A DNA stretch of 64,000 nt, from positions 124,001 through 188,000 of the forward strand of contig NZ_FNSR01000001.1 of the NCBI RefSeq assembly GCF_900104845.1. The letters run 5' to 3'. The notes beneath the pieces were generated by a model. That model was not told the DNA's origin and ran no database searches. It saw only the letters and a program-made list of their open reading frames with translations. This DNA is from Paraburkholderia caballeronis. Lineage in GTDB: Bacteria; Pseudomonadota; Gammaproteobacteria; Burkholderiales; Burkholderiaceae. Shown in pieces: positions 8,901 through 16,149 of the stretch. Within the stretch, counting starts at the first letter, position 1. Every line of letters begins with the position of its first letter. Position numbers and translations under genes: made by a program.

Positions 8901-10585
8901 AACACCGCATCGCTGGCGATCAACTGCTTACCCATGCCTGCCCACTGCGATCCGTTTCCGGAGAACACCAGCGCCACGCGTGCGCCGTCTTCGGCCGCTT
9001 CGCCCTGCACGACCGCCGCAGGCAGCGGCTCATCGGTCGGCGTTGCGAGCGCCGCCAGCGCCGCACGTGCTTCCTCGGAATTCATCGGTGCCACGATCGC
9101 CCGATGTTCGAACCACTGCCGCCGACGCGCGGCGCCTGCGGCAAGCGCATGCCATGATGCACCATCATCGAGCAGGCGCAGATACTGTCCCGCGAGAATA
9201 TTAAGCGCCCGTGGTACCCGCGCACTTATCACGAGCGGCGCCAACGACCTGTTCATGCTGTCTGCGCCGGACGCCTTGACCGGGGATGCTTCCGCAGGAG
9301 CTTCGATTAGCACGACATGCGCATTGGTGCCGCCGAAACCGAATGAATTCACACCGACGGTAAGCGGCTTGCCGCTTACCGTCAACGGCGTGAAGCGGTC
9401 GACGACACGCAGTCGCCCACCATGGAAATCGATGTTCGGATTAGGATATTCGAAGTGCAATGACCGCGGCACCGCGCGATGCTTGAGACACAGCACCGCC
9501 TTGATCAGGCCCGCCATCCCAGATGCAGTTTCCAGATGGCCGATATTGGTTTTCACCGAACCAATTAGCAACGGATCGTCGGCTTCGCGTCCGCGCGCGA
9601 CGACGTCGATCAACGCCCGCGCCTCGATCGGATCGCCGACGGCCGTGCCTGTGCCGTGCGCCTCAAGATACGCGAGCGATTGGGGCGCAACCCCCGCGCG
9701 TTCATATACGCTGCGCAGCAGCGCCGCTTGCGTGGCTGCGCCAGGCACGCTGATACCGCCTTGCGAGTATCCGTCTGAGTTTACGCCGGAACCGGCGATT
9801 ACCGCATGGATCGTGTCGCCATCGGCGAGCGCGCGCTCCAGCGGCTTTAACAGCACTAGCGCGCCGCCTTCTGCACGAACGTAGCCATCACCGGAAGCGT
9901 CGAACGCCCGGCAGCGCCCGCGTGGCGAAAGCATTGAGGCCTTCGAAAAAGACACGAAGCCGAACGGATGCGTCAACAGGTTGACCCCGCCCGCGAGCGC
10001 GCATTCCGCCTCTCCCGACTGTAACGCCAGCACCGCCTGGTGCAACGCGACGAGCGACGACGAGCATGCTGTGTCAACAGACATGCTGGGCCCGCGCAAA
10101 TCGAAGAGATATGACAGCCGGTTCGACGCGATGCTCAGCGTATTGCCGGTCGCCGAGTACGGGTCGACCGAGTTGAGGTCGTCCATGCTGCGATTGCCGT
10201 AGTCCGGACTGGCCACTCCAACGTATACCGCGCAATGGCGTCCCCGCATATCGCGGGGACGCACACCGGCGTCCTCGAACGCTTCCCATGCAAGCTCCAG
10301 CAACAGACGTTGCTGCGGATCCATCTGCGCCGCCTCGCGCGGCGAAATACCAAAGAACGTCGCATCGAAGCCCGCCACATCGTCCAGCACGCCTGCCGCA
10401 AACGTATAGCTCTTGCCCGGCTCTCGCTTCGACGGATGCCGGTAGAACTCCGTGCCGAATCGATCGGCCGGCACTTCGGTGACCGCGTCACGCTCGTCGC
10501 GCAGCAGACGCCAGAATTCCTCCGCTCCCGTGACCCCACCAGGAAAGCGGCATGCCATCCCCACTATCGCAATCTTCTTGTTCAT
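2966..10585 (-). CDS. wcbR: Fully reducing type I polyketide synthase, WcbR-like (KS-AT-DH-psiMT-ER-KR-ACP)
   Basis: A 2,539-residue single-module synthase. KS occupies about 1-430 (DTACSSS with Cys174, EAHGTGT with His310, KTNIGH with His350). AT is about 535-850, with GHSVGE (Ser629) and YAFHS at 731-735, which does not cleanly predict malonyl or methylmalonyl. DH has HVVDGAAAFP with His930. A methyltransferase-like stretch follows whose SAM loop is degraded (VLEVPTSNGD). ER has VHGGAGGVGIAAIQLA, KR has VVGGTGGLG and the SYVAANSF active-site Tyr, and the C-terminal ACP has MGMDSLMGMEL. There is no thioesterase. With all reductive domains it should build a saturated chain, probably iteratively. 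Its ATG overlaps the WcbQ stop (ATGA), so the genes are coupled. B. pseudomallei WcbR is the named relative. Confidence 0.9.
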   Translation of the reverse strand: MNKKIAIVGMACRFPGGVTGAEEFWRLLRDERDAVTEVPADRFGTEFYRHPSKREPGKSYTFAAGVLDDVAGFDATFFGISPREAAQMDPQQRLLLELAWEAFEDAGVRPRDMRGRHCAVYVGVASPDYGNRSMDDLNSVDPYSATGNTLSIASNRLSYLFDLRGPSMSVDTACSSSLVALHQAVLALQSGEAECALAGGVNLLTHPFGFVSFSKASMLSPRGRCRAFDASGDGYVRAEGGALVLLKPLERALADGDTIHAVIAGSGVNSDGYSQGGISVPGAATQAALLRSVYERAGVAPQSLAYLEAHGTGTAVGDPIEARALIDVVARGREADDPLLIGSVKTNIGHLETASGMAGLIKAVLCLKHRAVPRSLHFEYPNPNIDFHGGRLRVVDRFTPLTVSGKPLTVGVNSFGFGGTNAHVVLIEAPAEASPVKASGADSMNRSLAPLVISARVPRALNILAGQYLRLLDDGASWHALAAGAARRRQWFEHRAIVAPMNSEEARAALAALATPTDEPLPAAVVQGEAAEDGARVALVFSGNGSQWAGMGKQLIASDAVFRAALVEVDTLWCADGSAPLVDMLITGIDDAQLAATEYAQPVLFAIQVGIVRAIEARGVAFDACVGHSVGEVAAAWAAGALTLSEAVHVIKIRSRAQAQTRGTGRMAAAGVGETAASELITQLGLAGAVEVAGSNSPQSVTLAGSFDGLQVVGSHLRDSGRFFQMLELDYAFHSSRMDGIEATVREKLADIVPRHGDRLFVSTVTGAPLSGTALDAGYWWWNIRKPVRFGDAVAQLVRDGVRVFVEVGPHSILRTYVKQTLESLGVAGHTLPTLKRHQDSASMLHHAIVAVVANGARVDPDRFAPDAPRVALPSYPWQRERYWLEPSAEAYNLVNRRREHPLLGYRLHEHAFGWENQLDPIGLPLLADHVVDGAAAFPGAGYVEMALAAARVFLGTQTCALENVEIRSPVVFQSQHAKLFRLMIDPRTAAFTIETRDRMSAEPWALNVTGRMLASGSTLDASCEVPAATLSQLLAQPALNGDDLYASTAAIGLAYGPAFRWISSVRVAGDEALADVTQPQGLTDTTGSGAWLLHPALMDSGFHPLFALLSSPDSPSVGDHAAYVPVQLGRIDFLRGDTVHRVLARIERRNPHSVTASFEFIDACGKIVARLAACRFRRIDLLGRRLTPPARYAYVLDAKPLPDGFDATALPSPAQLVEAAATTLATREDPARREGHLTEILPLIDVLASAYALRALDAIDAFSWLALPRGEHAELVSRLAGMVVEDGFATWDGTRLVRDMAACDAMPGPDELWRALLAQSPAHVAELTLMAHCGAALPAVLRGELEAREVISLASGSLVEHFFEASPTWAHVLSMMAVGVEQAVDGWGESRRLRVLEVPTSNGDILRPLDVRLPVARCDHAIACTPQQQSGFDIDSLATVRTVVLESGERLKLDADDGAPYDMVLANRVLAGRDDALAALSAMRGWLAPGGLIVIAEGRGSRFADIVFGLQSAASSEAGARVPLTPPEVMRLLEQAGFENAVRYVERGLELEGAPLFIVARVPAADGRPQRGVPAPALVAARREERWLLLPALGDQADGAELASVLRQAGCDVSSATPQDAPRLVAARSSGVKHRLVFIAPDHALPADVDGAVVMSSQHDTSIALARLVRELGIAAPTAALQLVIVTYGGAPYPGVTRSDAALRPEQATLWGLGRVLANEHPELGCRLIDVHPACPERFAALAHELLASDGEEDVLLSSQGRFVPRMLTVAEALARAPEGAGALPPASMLAFAAPGSLRNLEWFALPERELGPDEIEIEPVATGLNFRDVMYAMGLLSDEAVESGFAGATIGMELSGRVVRTGRDVSGFVPGDAVLGFAPASFATRVRTCVAAIAHKPGRLTFEEAATIPTTFFTAYYALFELARLRHGERVLVHGGAGGVGIAAIQLARHFGAEVFATAGSREKREFVRLLGADHVLDSRSLAFADDIRALTGGTGVDVVVNSLAGEAMVRSIDTLRPFGRFIELGKRDFYENSFIGLRPFRNNISYFGIDADQLMGALPELTARLFGEVMQLFESGVLHPLPYRAFPAARVEEAFRYMQQARQIGKVLVTYQAGIPAPSHDTLLRAEWRLDPLGTYLVVGGTGGLGFATTRRFVERGAMHLTLASRGGSLPEAMQAEVGRWREERGVRVDVVTCDVTDAAAVGRLIGGIEARGMPLKGIVHSAMQIDDSLVRNLDDDRFAAVLAPKVAGAWNLHRATRGCALDFFVVYSSATTFLGNPGQASYVAANSFLEALVEQRRAAGLPGTFMAWGPLDDVGFLARHAQTREALQARIGGASITSAEALAALERVLLDGRAGEAVVRLDWQAIARGMPAAGARRYVSLRTRNISEPLRDSGVQLRGQIRSLRYDQAVQLVEETLQAQIARILHMPPDRIELEKSVSDMGMDSLMGMELGMAVEETFEVKLSVMAIAEGATVRSLAARITGTIVGADDGGLLQSDVAQEQMAMLAAQHAVDGEARALIDAGSAHAVVLSEALE

Positions 10586-12120
10586 CTTTTCATCATGTTT
10601 TGCTGTGCGTCCGCCGGGATTCCTTTTATCGGTCCGGCATCGATTGCCTGAAGCAATGCGGCACCCAGGTCCTCGACCTGCAAGTCGCGCCGCCCAGCGG
10701 CTCCATCGCCGAAGTTACGCCAAATAAAATAGTCGCTGCTGGCAGGCTCCGCGCCCAGCCCGTCGAATACGTGCGGCAGCGCCGGCACGTGATCGCCGTA
10801 AAAGCAGAGTACCGTATCGCGCCGACGGGCGCGCAGATACTCGATCAGTCTGCCAATCATGATATCGGCGTTCGCGACGTGACGGAGATAGACCGTGAGG
10901 TCGCGCCATCTGGGATCCTCTCCAAGTGCATGCACCGACGCCGATTCACCCTCGCTCACGGTCTCCAGATGCAGCGGACCGTGATTTTCCATCGTCATCG
11001 CGAATAAGAATACCGGCTGATCACGCGGCGCATCGAGCGCCTCGACGATGGCATGCCCGACCGCGGCGTCCGCCACATAAGGTCCCGCACGCGGAGCATC
11101 GGTGAAGTGCGCGAGATCGAGAAATCTGTCGAACTGGAGCAGCGGAAACACTCGGTCGCGACCGAAGAAGTCCGCATGATACGGGTGAATAGCCAGCGTC
11201 GAATAGCCAATACGTCGGAACCAACCTGCAAGCGAAGCGCATGTGCGCCGAACGAATGCATACGGATAGAAGCGCGCATAGCCAAGTTTCTGCGGCTGCA
11301 AGCCGGTCAGCATCGCAAACTCTGTGCGCATCGTGTTCGCCCCCCAAGCCGGCACTGCCAGTTCGCCATGGGCAAACGACTCCCGCCGAGCCGCGTCGAA
11401 ATTGACGAGAACCGACGCCCCGATCGCGGTGCCGAGGCGCCGGACGTCGAAGAACGATTCGCTCTGGATCACAACCACATCAGGACGACGAACCGGCACT
11501 CCGCCTGACGAATACGGACCGGACTGCGTTGCATGCTCGAACGCATGCAACGTGCGCGGACGCAGGCCATTCAGCAGATATGCGACGAACGTGGTAAAGA
11601 AGCCGTGGCGCTTCTGATCTTGCTTTGGGTCCAGCGTAAGCGTCAACTGCGCGGCGATCAGATAGCCAGCGACCAGACACATGCAGGCCGCGACGGCCGC
11701 AGCCGCTCCAGGACGATGGACGGCGGGCCTGTCAGCGAGGAACCCCCCGACGAGCACCACTCCCCCCACAGCAATCGCCGCGACCTTACCGACGCTCAGG
11801 AACGGCAGGTACAACCGCGGGTGCGTAAATAGCTGACTGAAAAGACTAAGATCCGTGAACACGAACGGCTCACGCAGCGACTCGTACTTAGCGTTACTGA
11901 CCGCAGCAACAAGACCCACCAGTGCGACGACAATGCCTACGGAAAACAGCGGCCGCGCGGTAATCAGCAAAACGACACTGCCAACGAACACAACGCTTGC
12001 AACGTGCAGCGCGAACGCAGCTGGCGCGCGGCGCAGCGGCGCACGCGGCGCGGCCAGCGCGTCGACGCCGAGCGACAGGACCACGGCAAGCACGACGCAA
12101 AGAATGAGAACGCTCACCAC
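10582..12120 (-). CDS. wcbQ: LtaS/sulfatase-fold membrane phosphotransferase, WcbQ-like
   Basis: The N-terminus carries about four membrane helices (for example VVLLITARPLFSVGIVVALV). It is followed by an extracytoplasmic alkaline-phosphatase-superfamily domain with the LtaS-type sites: QSESFF (metal Glu), GANTMRTEF (candidate Thr nucleophile), MENHGPL and FYGDHVP (metal ligands). LtaS relatives move phosphoglycerol or phosphoethanolamine from a phospholipid to a glycan or lipid. The GTG at 12120 is chosen because GAGGAG lies 7 nt before it and it starts just after the SDR stop; an ATG at 12159 would overlap that gene by 38 nt. The 3' end overlaps the PKS start. The natural acceptor is unknown; capsule or its lipid are candidates. 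Confidence 0.75.
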   Translation of the reverse strand: MVSVLILCVVLAVVLSLGVDALAAPRAPLRRAPAAFALHVASVVFVGSVVLLITARPLFSVGIVVALVGLVAAVSNAKYESLREPFVFTDLSLFSQLFTHPRLYLPFLSVGKVAAIAVGGVVLVGGFLADRPAVHRPGAAAAVAACMCLVAGYLIAAQLTLTLDPKQDQKRHGFFTTFVAYLLNGLRPRTLHAFEHATQSGPYSSGGVPVRRPDVVVIQSESFFDVRRLGTAIGASVLVNFDAARRESFAHGELAVPAWGANTMRTEFAMLTGLQPQKLGYARFYPYAFVRRTCASLAGWFRRIGYSTLAIHPYHADFFGRDRVFPLLQFDRFLDLAHFTDAPRAGPYVADAAVGHAIVEALDAPRDQPVFLFAMTMENHGPLHLETVSEGESASVHALGEDPRWRDLTVYLRHVANADIMIGRLIEYLRARRRDTVLCFYGDHVPALPHVFDGLGAEPASSDYFIWRNFGDGAAGRRDLQVEDLGAALLQAIDAGPIKGIPADAQQNMMKR

Positions 12121-12121
12121 G

Positions 12122-12907
12122 CTAGCACTCCTCGCGCGGCAGATAAGACAGCTTGTCAAGGATGGCGTCGGCTAGCGTGGCCGGAAGCAGCGAGAGCACC
12201 CGCATGCCGATCGCCAACAGGCCTGGAAACGCGATTTCCGCCCGGCGCAAGGCAAGCTTGCGACGGATATGCGACGCGGCCCGGTCAGCGGACCATAAAC
12301 ACGGCTTGTCACCGGGAAACACGGCACTCATCGCGGTTTTAACAAAACCGGGCATGACGATCGATACCCCGATGCCATCACGCGCGAGCACCGGACGCAC
12401 AGATTCACCATAGGCTTTAAGCGCCGCCTTGCTGGCGCAATATGCCGGCGAGATCGCCATGCCGCGCAATGCCGCAAGCGAGCTTATTAGCGCGACCTGG
12501 CCTCGGCGGCGCAATCGCATGCGAACCACCACAGGCAAAACGGCATGCATTGCACCGTAGAAATTCGTGTCAACAACCGTGACGGTGCGATCAAGTTCTT
12601 CCCAGTCTTGCGCTGATTTGAGCGTGCTCGCAGCACCCGCGTTCGCGATCAGCAGATCGATCGGATGCGCATCATCGAACGCCCATAACCATGCCTGCAT
12701 CGCGCGAGCGTCCCGGACATCCATCTGACCTGTGATGACGTCTGCTCCCTGGCTACGACATGCGTCCGCACAGGCTTCGAGCCGCTCGGCGTCACGCCCC
12801 ATCAACCCGAGCACGACACCGTCCGCCGCATATGCCAGTGCGAGTGCCCTGCCAAGTCCCGCGCTCGCACCGGTAATGACGACATGGCGCGGCACCATGC
12901 TAACCAT
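12122..12907 (-). CDS. wcbP: Short-chain dehydrogenase/reductase, WcbP-like
   Basis: A 261-residue classical SDR. Visible are TGASAGLG (NAD(P) loop), the NAG motif in LLIANAGAAS, the catalytic Ser in ALISSLAAL and the YCASK Tyr-Lys pair. A hydrophobic C-terminal segment (LLAIGMRVLSLLPATLADAIL) suggests membrane association, as in 3-ketosphinganine reductase-like and DHRS7-like SDRs. ATG 12907 follows GAGGT at a suitable distance. It is the first gene of the leftward operon. As the operon also holds a PKS and an alpha-oxoamine synthase, reduction of a 2-amino-3-ketone is an attractive but unproven role. Confidence 0.8.
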   Translation of the reverse strand: MVSMVPRHVVITGASAGLGRALALAYAADGVVLGLMGRDAERLEACADACRSQGADVITGQMDVRDARAMQAWLWAFDDAHPIDLLIANAGAASTLKSAQDWEELDRTVTVVDTNFYGAMHAVLPVVVRMRLRRRGQVALISSLAALRGMAISPAYCASKAALKAYGESVRPVLARDGIGVSIVMPGFVKTAMSAVFPGDKPCLWSADRAASHIRRKLALRRAEIAFPGLLAIGMRVLSLLPATLADAILDKLSYLPREEC

Positions 12908-14290
12908 GCGTTACCTCGATATGCTGGACCGTATCGGCCACCGGCATCGGAATAAGGACATCAGCACGGAAAGCGCTATCCGGCGTCAAACGTCGAATCG
13001 TACGCGATGAAACCGCAAAGCCACTCACCAGCCCGGAGCAGGAACAACATAAGGAATGAAACCGGCACGGCGCAATCGGACACACCACGAAATCGTGTGC
13101 GGGTTCCCGGCCGATATCAGTCGAATTCCTGCGGCCAGCCCTGCTCGCTCGCTGCGCGAAAGTCCACGCGCAATCACGGCCTATGCGCCTTGCACCGCCG
13201 GATTTTCCGTACCCCACTGCCTGCCCCCGCTCGCGCGGCTTTATCGCCAGCCCGCAAGAAAATGGATATGCCGGTCTTCGCCAAAATAGTGAAGACCGTC
13301 GTATTTCGACTACAGTTGAATCAGTTGATTTGCCTTCGCTGCCAAAGACCAATTGCTATTGGCCCCAAGCATCTGAATCCTGCGACGAATCGTTATTTTT
13401 CAACCCAATTTACCTCTGCATATTGTATTGGCATCGCCAGATGGACACAACGCGAGGCTGCCAGCCCACCGGAGACAACAAACGACTACCGTCGAATTGC
13501 CCCCTCATCGATCCGTTCCAGCATATTTCGGTTAGCCCCCCATGCAGCACGGCAAAGCAAGCTTGCGCTGGCTCGGCAAAGTCATCAAACTGCGGCGGTC
13601 GATTATAGAGCCACCAGATATCACCAATATGTTGCACGTGTGCGCCGCGTAGCCGACCGAATTCGTGTATTCTTGGTCGGTTCGGAGAACATCTCGTATC
13701 GCAGCTCCGTCTTGAATATCACCCGACAGCTCTAGCCTTATCGTGACGTTGGTGCTTCGGCACCGAAATCCCCCAGCGCTCGTGGGTGACGGTTCCGTAG
13801 GACATGCTCGAACCACACCATACACGGGATTGCCAGCGACATACCATGGCGGGTTCTTTTCCCGGTGCTGTCCGAAGTGAAGGTGCTGCGCGGCGTCCCC
13901 ACCTCGCGTCCGACCAGCCCGATTCCGTCGACATAGCAAGTCCGCCCTGCGGGATACCCGGCGAACTCAATTCACCTTCGGCCAACCCGCTCCGGCAGCA
14001 GGGTTTCCGCCCCTCCCCCACTCACGCCAGACTGCGCATCGCGTCGGCGACTGCCCAGCCGCCAGAGTGAAATAGGGAAAGCCCTCGCGGATCATAGTGC
14101 CGCAATCAAATTGCCTCGTGTGCGGGGAAATGGGGCAACTTAAACCGTCTATTCCCGATTTCAATCAGCTGGCACGTAGAATACAAACGGCGCCCACGAT
14201 ACTAGCCCCACCGTCTACGCTATTTTCCCCGCCAGCCATTGGGTCCCCCAGGAACAACGGGCAAACCGCACAACGAGGGAGAAACTCTAG
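12908..14290. other. 1.4 kb without convincing genes, between wcbP and manC
   Basis: Only short unsupported frames occur here. The 13,300-13,440 segment is AT-rich and a likely home for the promoter of the leftward wcbP operon, though I cannot place -35/-10 boxes. At 13751-13764 GGTGC-TTCG-GCACC is a perfect stem with a UUCG tetraloop. The 13,720-14,160 segment has several other stem-like stretches and no coding similarity that I recognise, so it could be mobile-element debris. Confidence 0.4.
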
Positions 14291-15730
14291 TCAAGAGCCC
14301 AACCTTGCGCCGCTTCGCCCGTACGTATCGTCGAACCGGACGATATCGTCCTCTCCCAGGTACGCACCCGACTGCACTTCGATCAGTTCAAGCGGAATCT
14401 TGCCGGGGTTCGCCAGCCGGTGAACGACCCCAAGCGGAACGTACGTCGACTGATTTTCCGTCAGAATCGTTTCCTGATCTCCGTTTGTGACGCGCGCAGT
14501 GCCTTTGACCACCACCCAGTGTTCAGCCCGATGATGATGCACCTGCAGACTGAGTTGCGCGCCCGGCTCCACGACGATGCGCTTGACCTGGAAACGCTCA
14601 CCACTATCGATGGTTTCATAAGATCCCCAAGGACGCACGACCCGGCGATGCGCTCTCGCCTCCTGGCGGCCCGACGCATTCAACCTCTCGACGATCTTCC
14701 TGACATCCTGCACTTTGTCTCGATGCGCGACCAGCACGGCATCCACCGTCTCAACGATCACTACGTCGTCGACGCCAAGCGCCGCCACCATCCGGTGCTC
14801 GGCGCGGATATAGGCATTCGACACATCCTCTGCGACTACGTCGCCGAGGAGCGTGTTACGCTGGCCATCCACGTCAACCATCGCCGCAAGCGTGCTCCAT
14901 GAGCCGACGTCCCTCCAGCCAAGACCCGGCGCTTCGACTACCACCGCCCGCTTCGTCCTTTCCATCACGGCGTAGTCGATCGACACGTTGGCGCAAGCAG
15001 CAAATTCGGAAGCGTCGAGCCACATGAAATCGTGATCTTGCGCCGCCCCCCGCAGCGCACGCTCAGCCCGATCGACGATGGATGGTTCGAAGTAGCGCAG
15101 TTCGTCCAGGTATGCGATCGCATTCAGCATGAACATCCCGCTATTCCAGTAGTAGCCTCCGTCCTCGACGAAACAACGCGCGGTGTCCCGGTCAGGTTTT
15201 TCGACGAACGCGTCAACGACATAGGCACCGGCGTGCCCAGCGATGGCCTTACCCGCGCGGATATAGCCGTAGCCAATATTAGGCTCGACCGCCTCGACGC
15301 CGAAAGTGACCAGCGCGCCGCCCTCTGCAACGCCCGCCGCCCGCTCGGCCACCTCCGCGAACGCCTGTTCGTTCAGCACCACCTGATCAGATGGCAACAC
15401 GAGCAGCAACGCATCGGGATTTTCTCGCGATGCGAGCAGTGCTGCGACAGCAATAGCTGGCGCAGTGTTACGGCCAACCGGCTCAAGAATGATTGCCGAC
15501 GGATCAACGCCGATCTGCCTCATCTGCTCCGCAGCAATGAATCGCTGCTCGCCGCTTGTGACGACCAGCGGCGAAACCGCACCCGCCACTCGAGCCGCAC
15601 GCAGCACCGCCTGTTGAACGAGGGTCCGCTCACCAGCAAGCTTCAGGTACTGCTTCGGATAACCACTACGCGACATCGGCCAAAGACGAGTGCCGCTGCC
15701 ACCGCAAAGAATCACTGGATGAATCTGCAT
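14291..15730 (-). CDS. manC: Mannose-1-phosphate guanylyltransferase / mannose-6-phosphate isomerase
   Basis: A 479-residue bifunctional type II PMI/GMP enzyme (ManC, XanB, AlgA class). The N-terminal domain has the pyrophosphorylase signature GGSGTRLWPMSR and the VEKPD metal/sugar motif. The C-terminal cupin (about 350-465) has the PMI signature RPWGSYE and the metal-site stretch QVHHHRAEHW. It makes GDP-mannose from fructose-6-phosphate via mannose-6- and mannose-1-phosphate. manC also belongs to the B. pseudomallei capsule I locus. Here it stands alone on the minus strand with a long perfect palindrome 47-78 nt upstream of its ATG. Confidence 0.93.
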   Translation of the reverse strand: MQIHPVILCGGSGTRLWPMSRSGYPKQYLKLAGERTLVQQAVLRAARVAGAVSPLVVTSGEQRFIAAEQMRQIGVDPSAIILEPVGRNTAPAIAVAALLASRENPDALLLVLPSDQVVLNEQAFAEVAERAAGVAEGGALVTFGVEAVEPNIGYGYIRAGKAIAGHAGAYVVDAFVEKPDRDTARCFVEDGGYYWNSGMFMLNAIAYLDELRYFEPSIVDRAERALRGAAQDHDFMWLDASEFAACANVSIDYAVMERTKRAVVVEAPGLGWRDVGSWSTLAAMVDVDGQRNTLLGDVVAEDVSNAYIRAEHRMVAALGVDDVVIVETVDAVLVAHRDKVQDVRKIVERLNASGRQEARAHRRVVRPWGSYETIDSGERFQVKRIVVEPGAQLSLQVHHHRAEHWVVVKGTARVTNGDQETILTENQSTYVPLGVVHRLANPGKIPLELIEVQSGAYLGEDDIVRFDDTYGRSGARLGS

Positions 15731-15776
15731 CGACTGGCCTTACGCCTGGACTTGTTGTCATCATGACGACACTGTG

Positions 15777-15808
15777 CCGACCTGATCGACTGCAGTCGAT
15801 CAGGTCGG
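15777..15808. promoter_or_regulatory. Perfect 32-nt palindrome upstream of manC
   Basis: Two 16-nt arms without a spacer: CCGACCTGATCGACTG is followed directly by its exact reverse complement, then TTTAAC. It lies 47-78 nt upstream of the manC start, between that gene and the IS110 element. It could be an operator for a dimeric regulator or act as a hairpin in RNA. The absence of a T-run on the minus side argues against a terminator for the manC strand. Confidence 0.6.
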
Positions 15809-15929
15809 TTTAACAATCACATCATCGTTTCCGGTTAGTCAGGATGGTTTCGCCAAAAAATTCGGCTAGCGCCAGCCGCATCACCCGGAAGCTCTTAAGT
15901 TTAGCCGATAGTATGCCGCCCCGTTACTA

Positions 15930-16149
15930 TCTTCACGCCCCGATAATTGGGGCTTTGGCCAGCCAGGCCCGGCATGATTCCCGCCCCCAGTCGCAGTCAT
16001 GATCCGGGGGGTGTTGTCACCGGGTCTGGTGGGTGGCTGGTGATCGCTGATAGGGGTTTGGCCGGAATATTCCGACGCCGTCCGTAACGTGGATGCCGAG
16101 ACTTGCCACCGTTGTTGCAGGCCAATCCGTTCACTCCGCATAAACAGCA
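15930..16149 (+). ncRNA. Candidate bridge RNA in IS110 left end
   Basis: This is the non-coding left end of the IS110 element. It contains potential stem-loops such as GCCCC-N7-GGGGC (15937-15953) and TCACC-N17-GGTGA (16017-16043). IS110-family elements are known to encode a bridge RNA (seekRNA) in this position that pairs with donor and target DNA. Its exact ends and loops cannot be fixed without covariance modelling against related elements. Confidence 0.5.

Noticed and set aside
12121..12159. ATG start of the WcbQ-like gene at 12159
   Set aside because: It would overlap wcbP by 38 nt and lacks a ribosome site; GTG 12120 follows GAGGAG at the right distance.
13719..14160. Possible group II intron or other ribozyme debris
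   Set aside because: Several stems exist, including a UUCG hairpin, but no domain V-like motif and no reverse-transcriptase fragment could be found.
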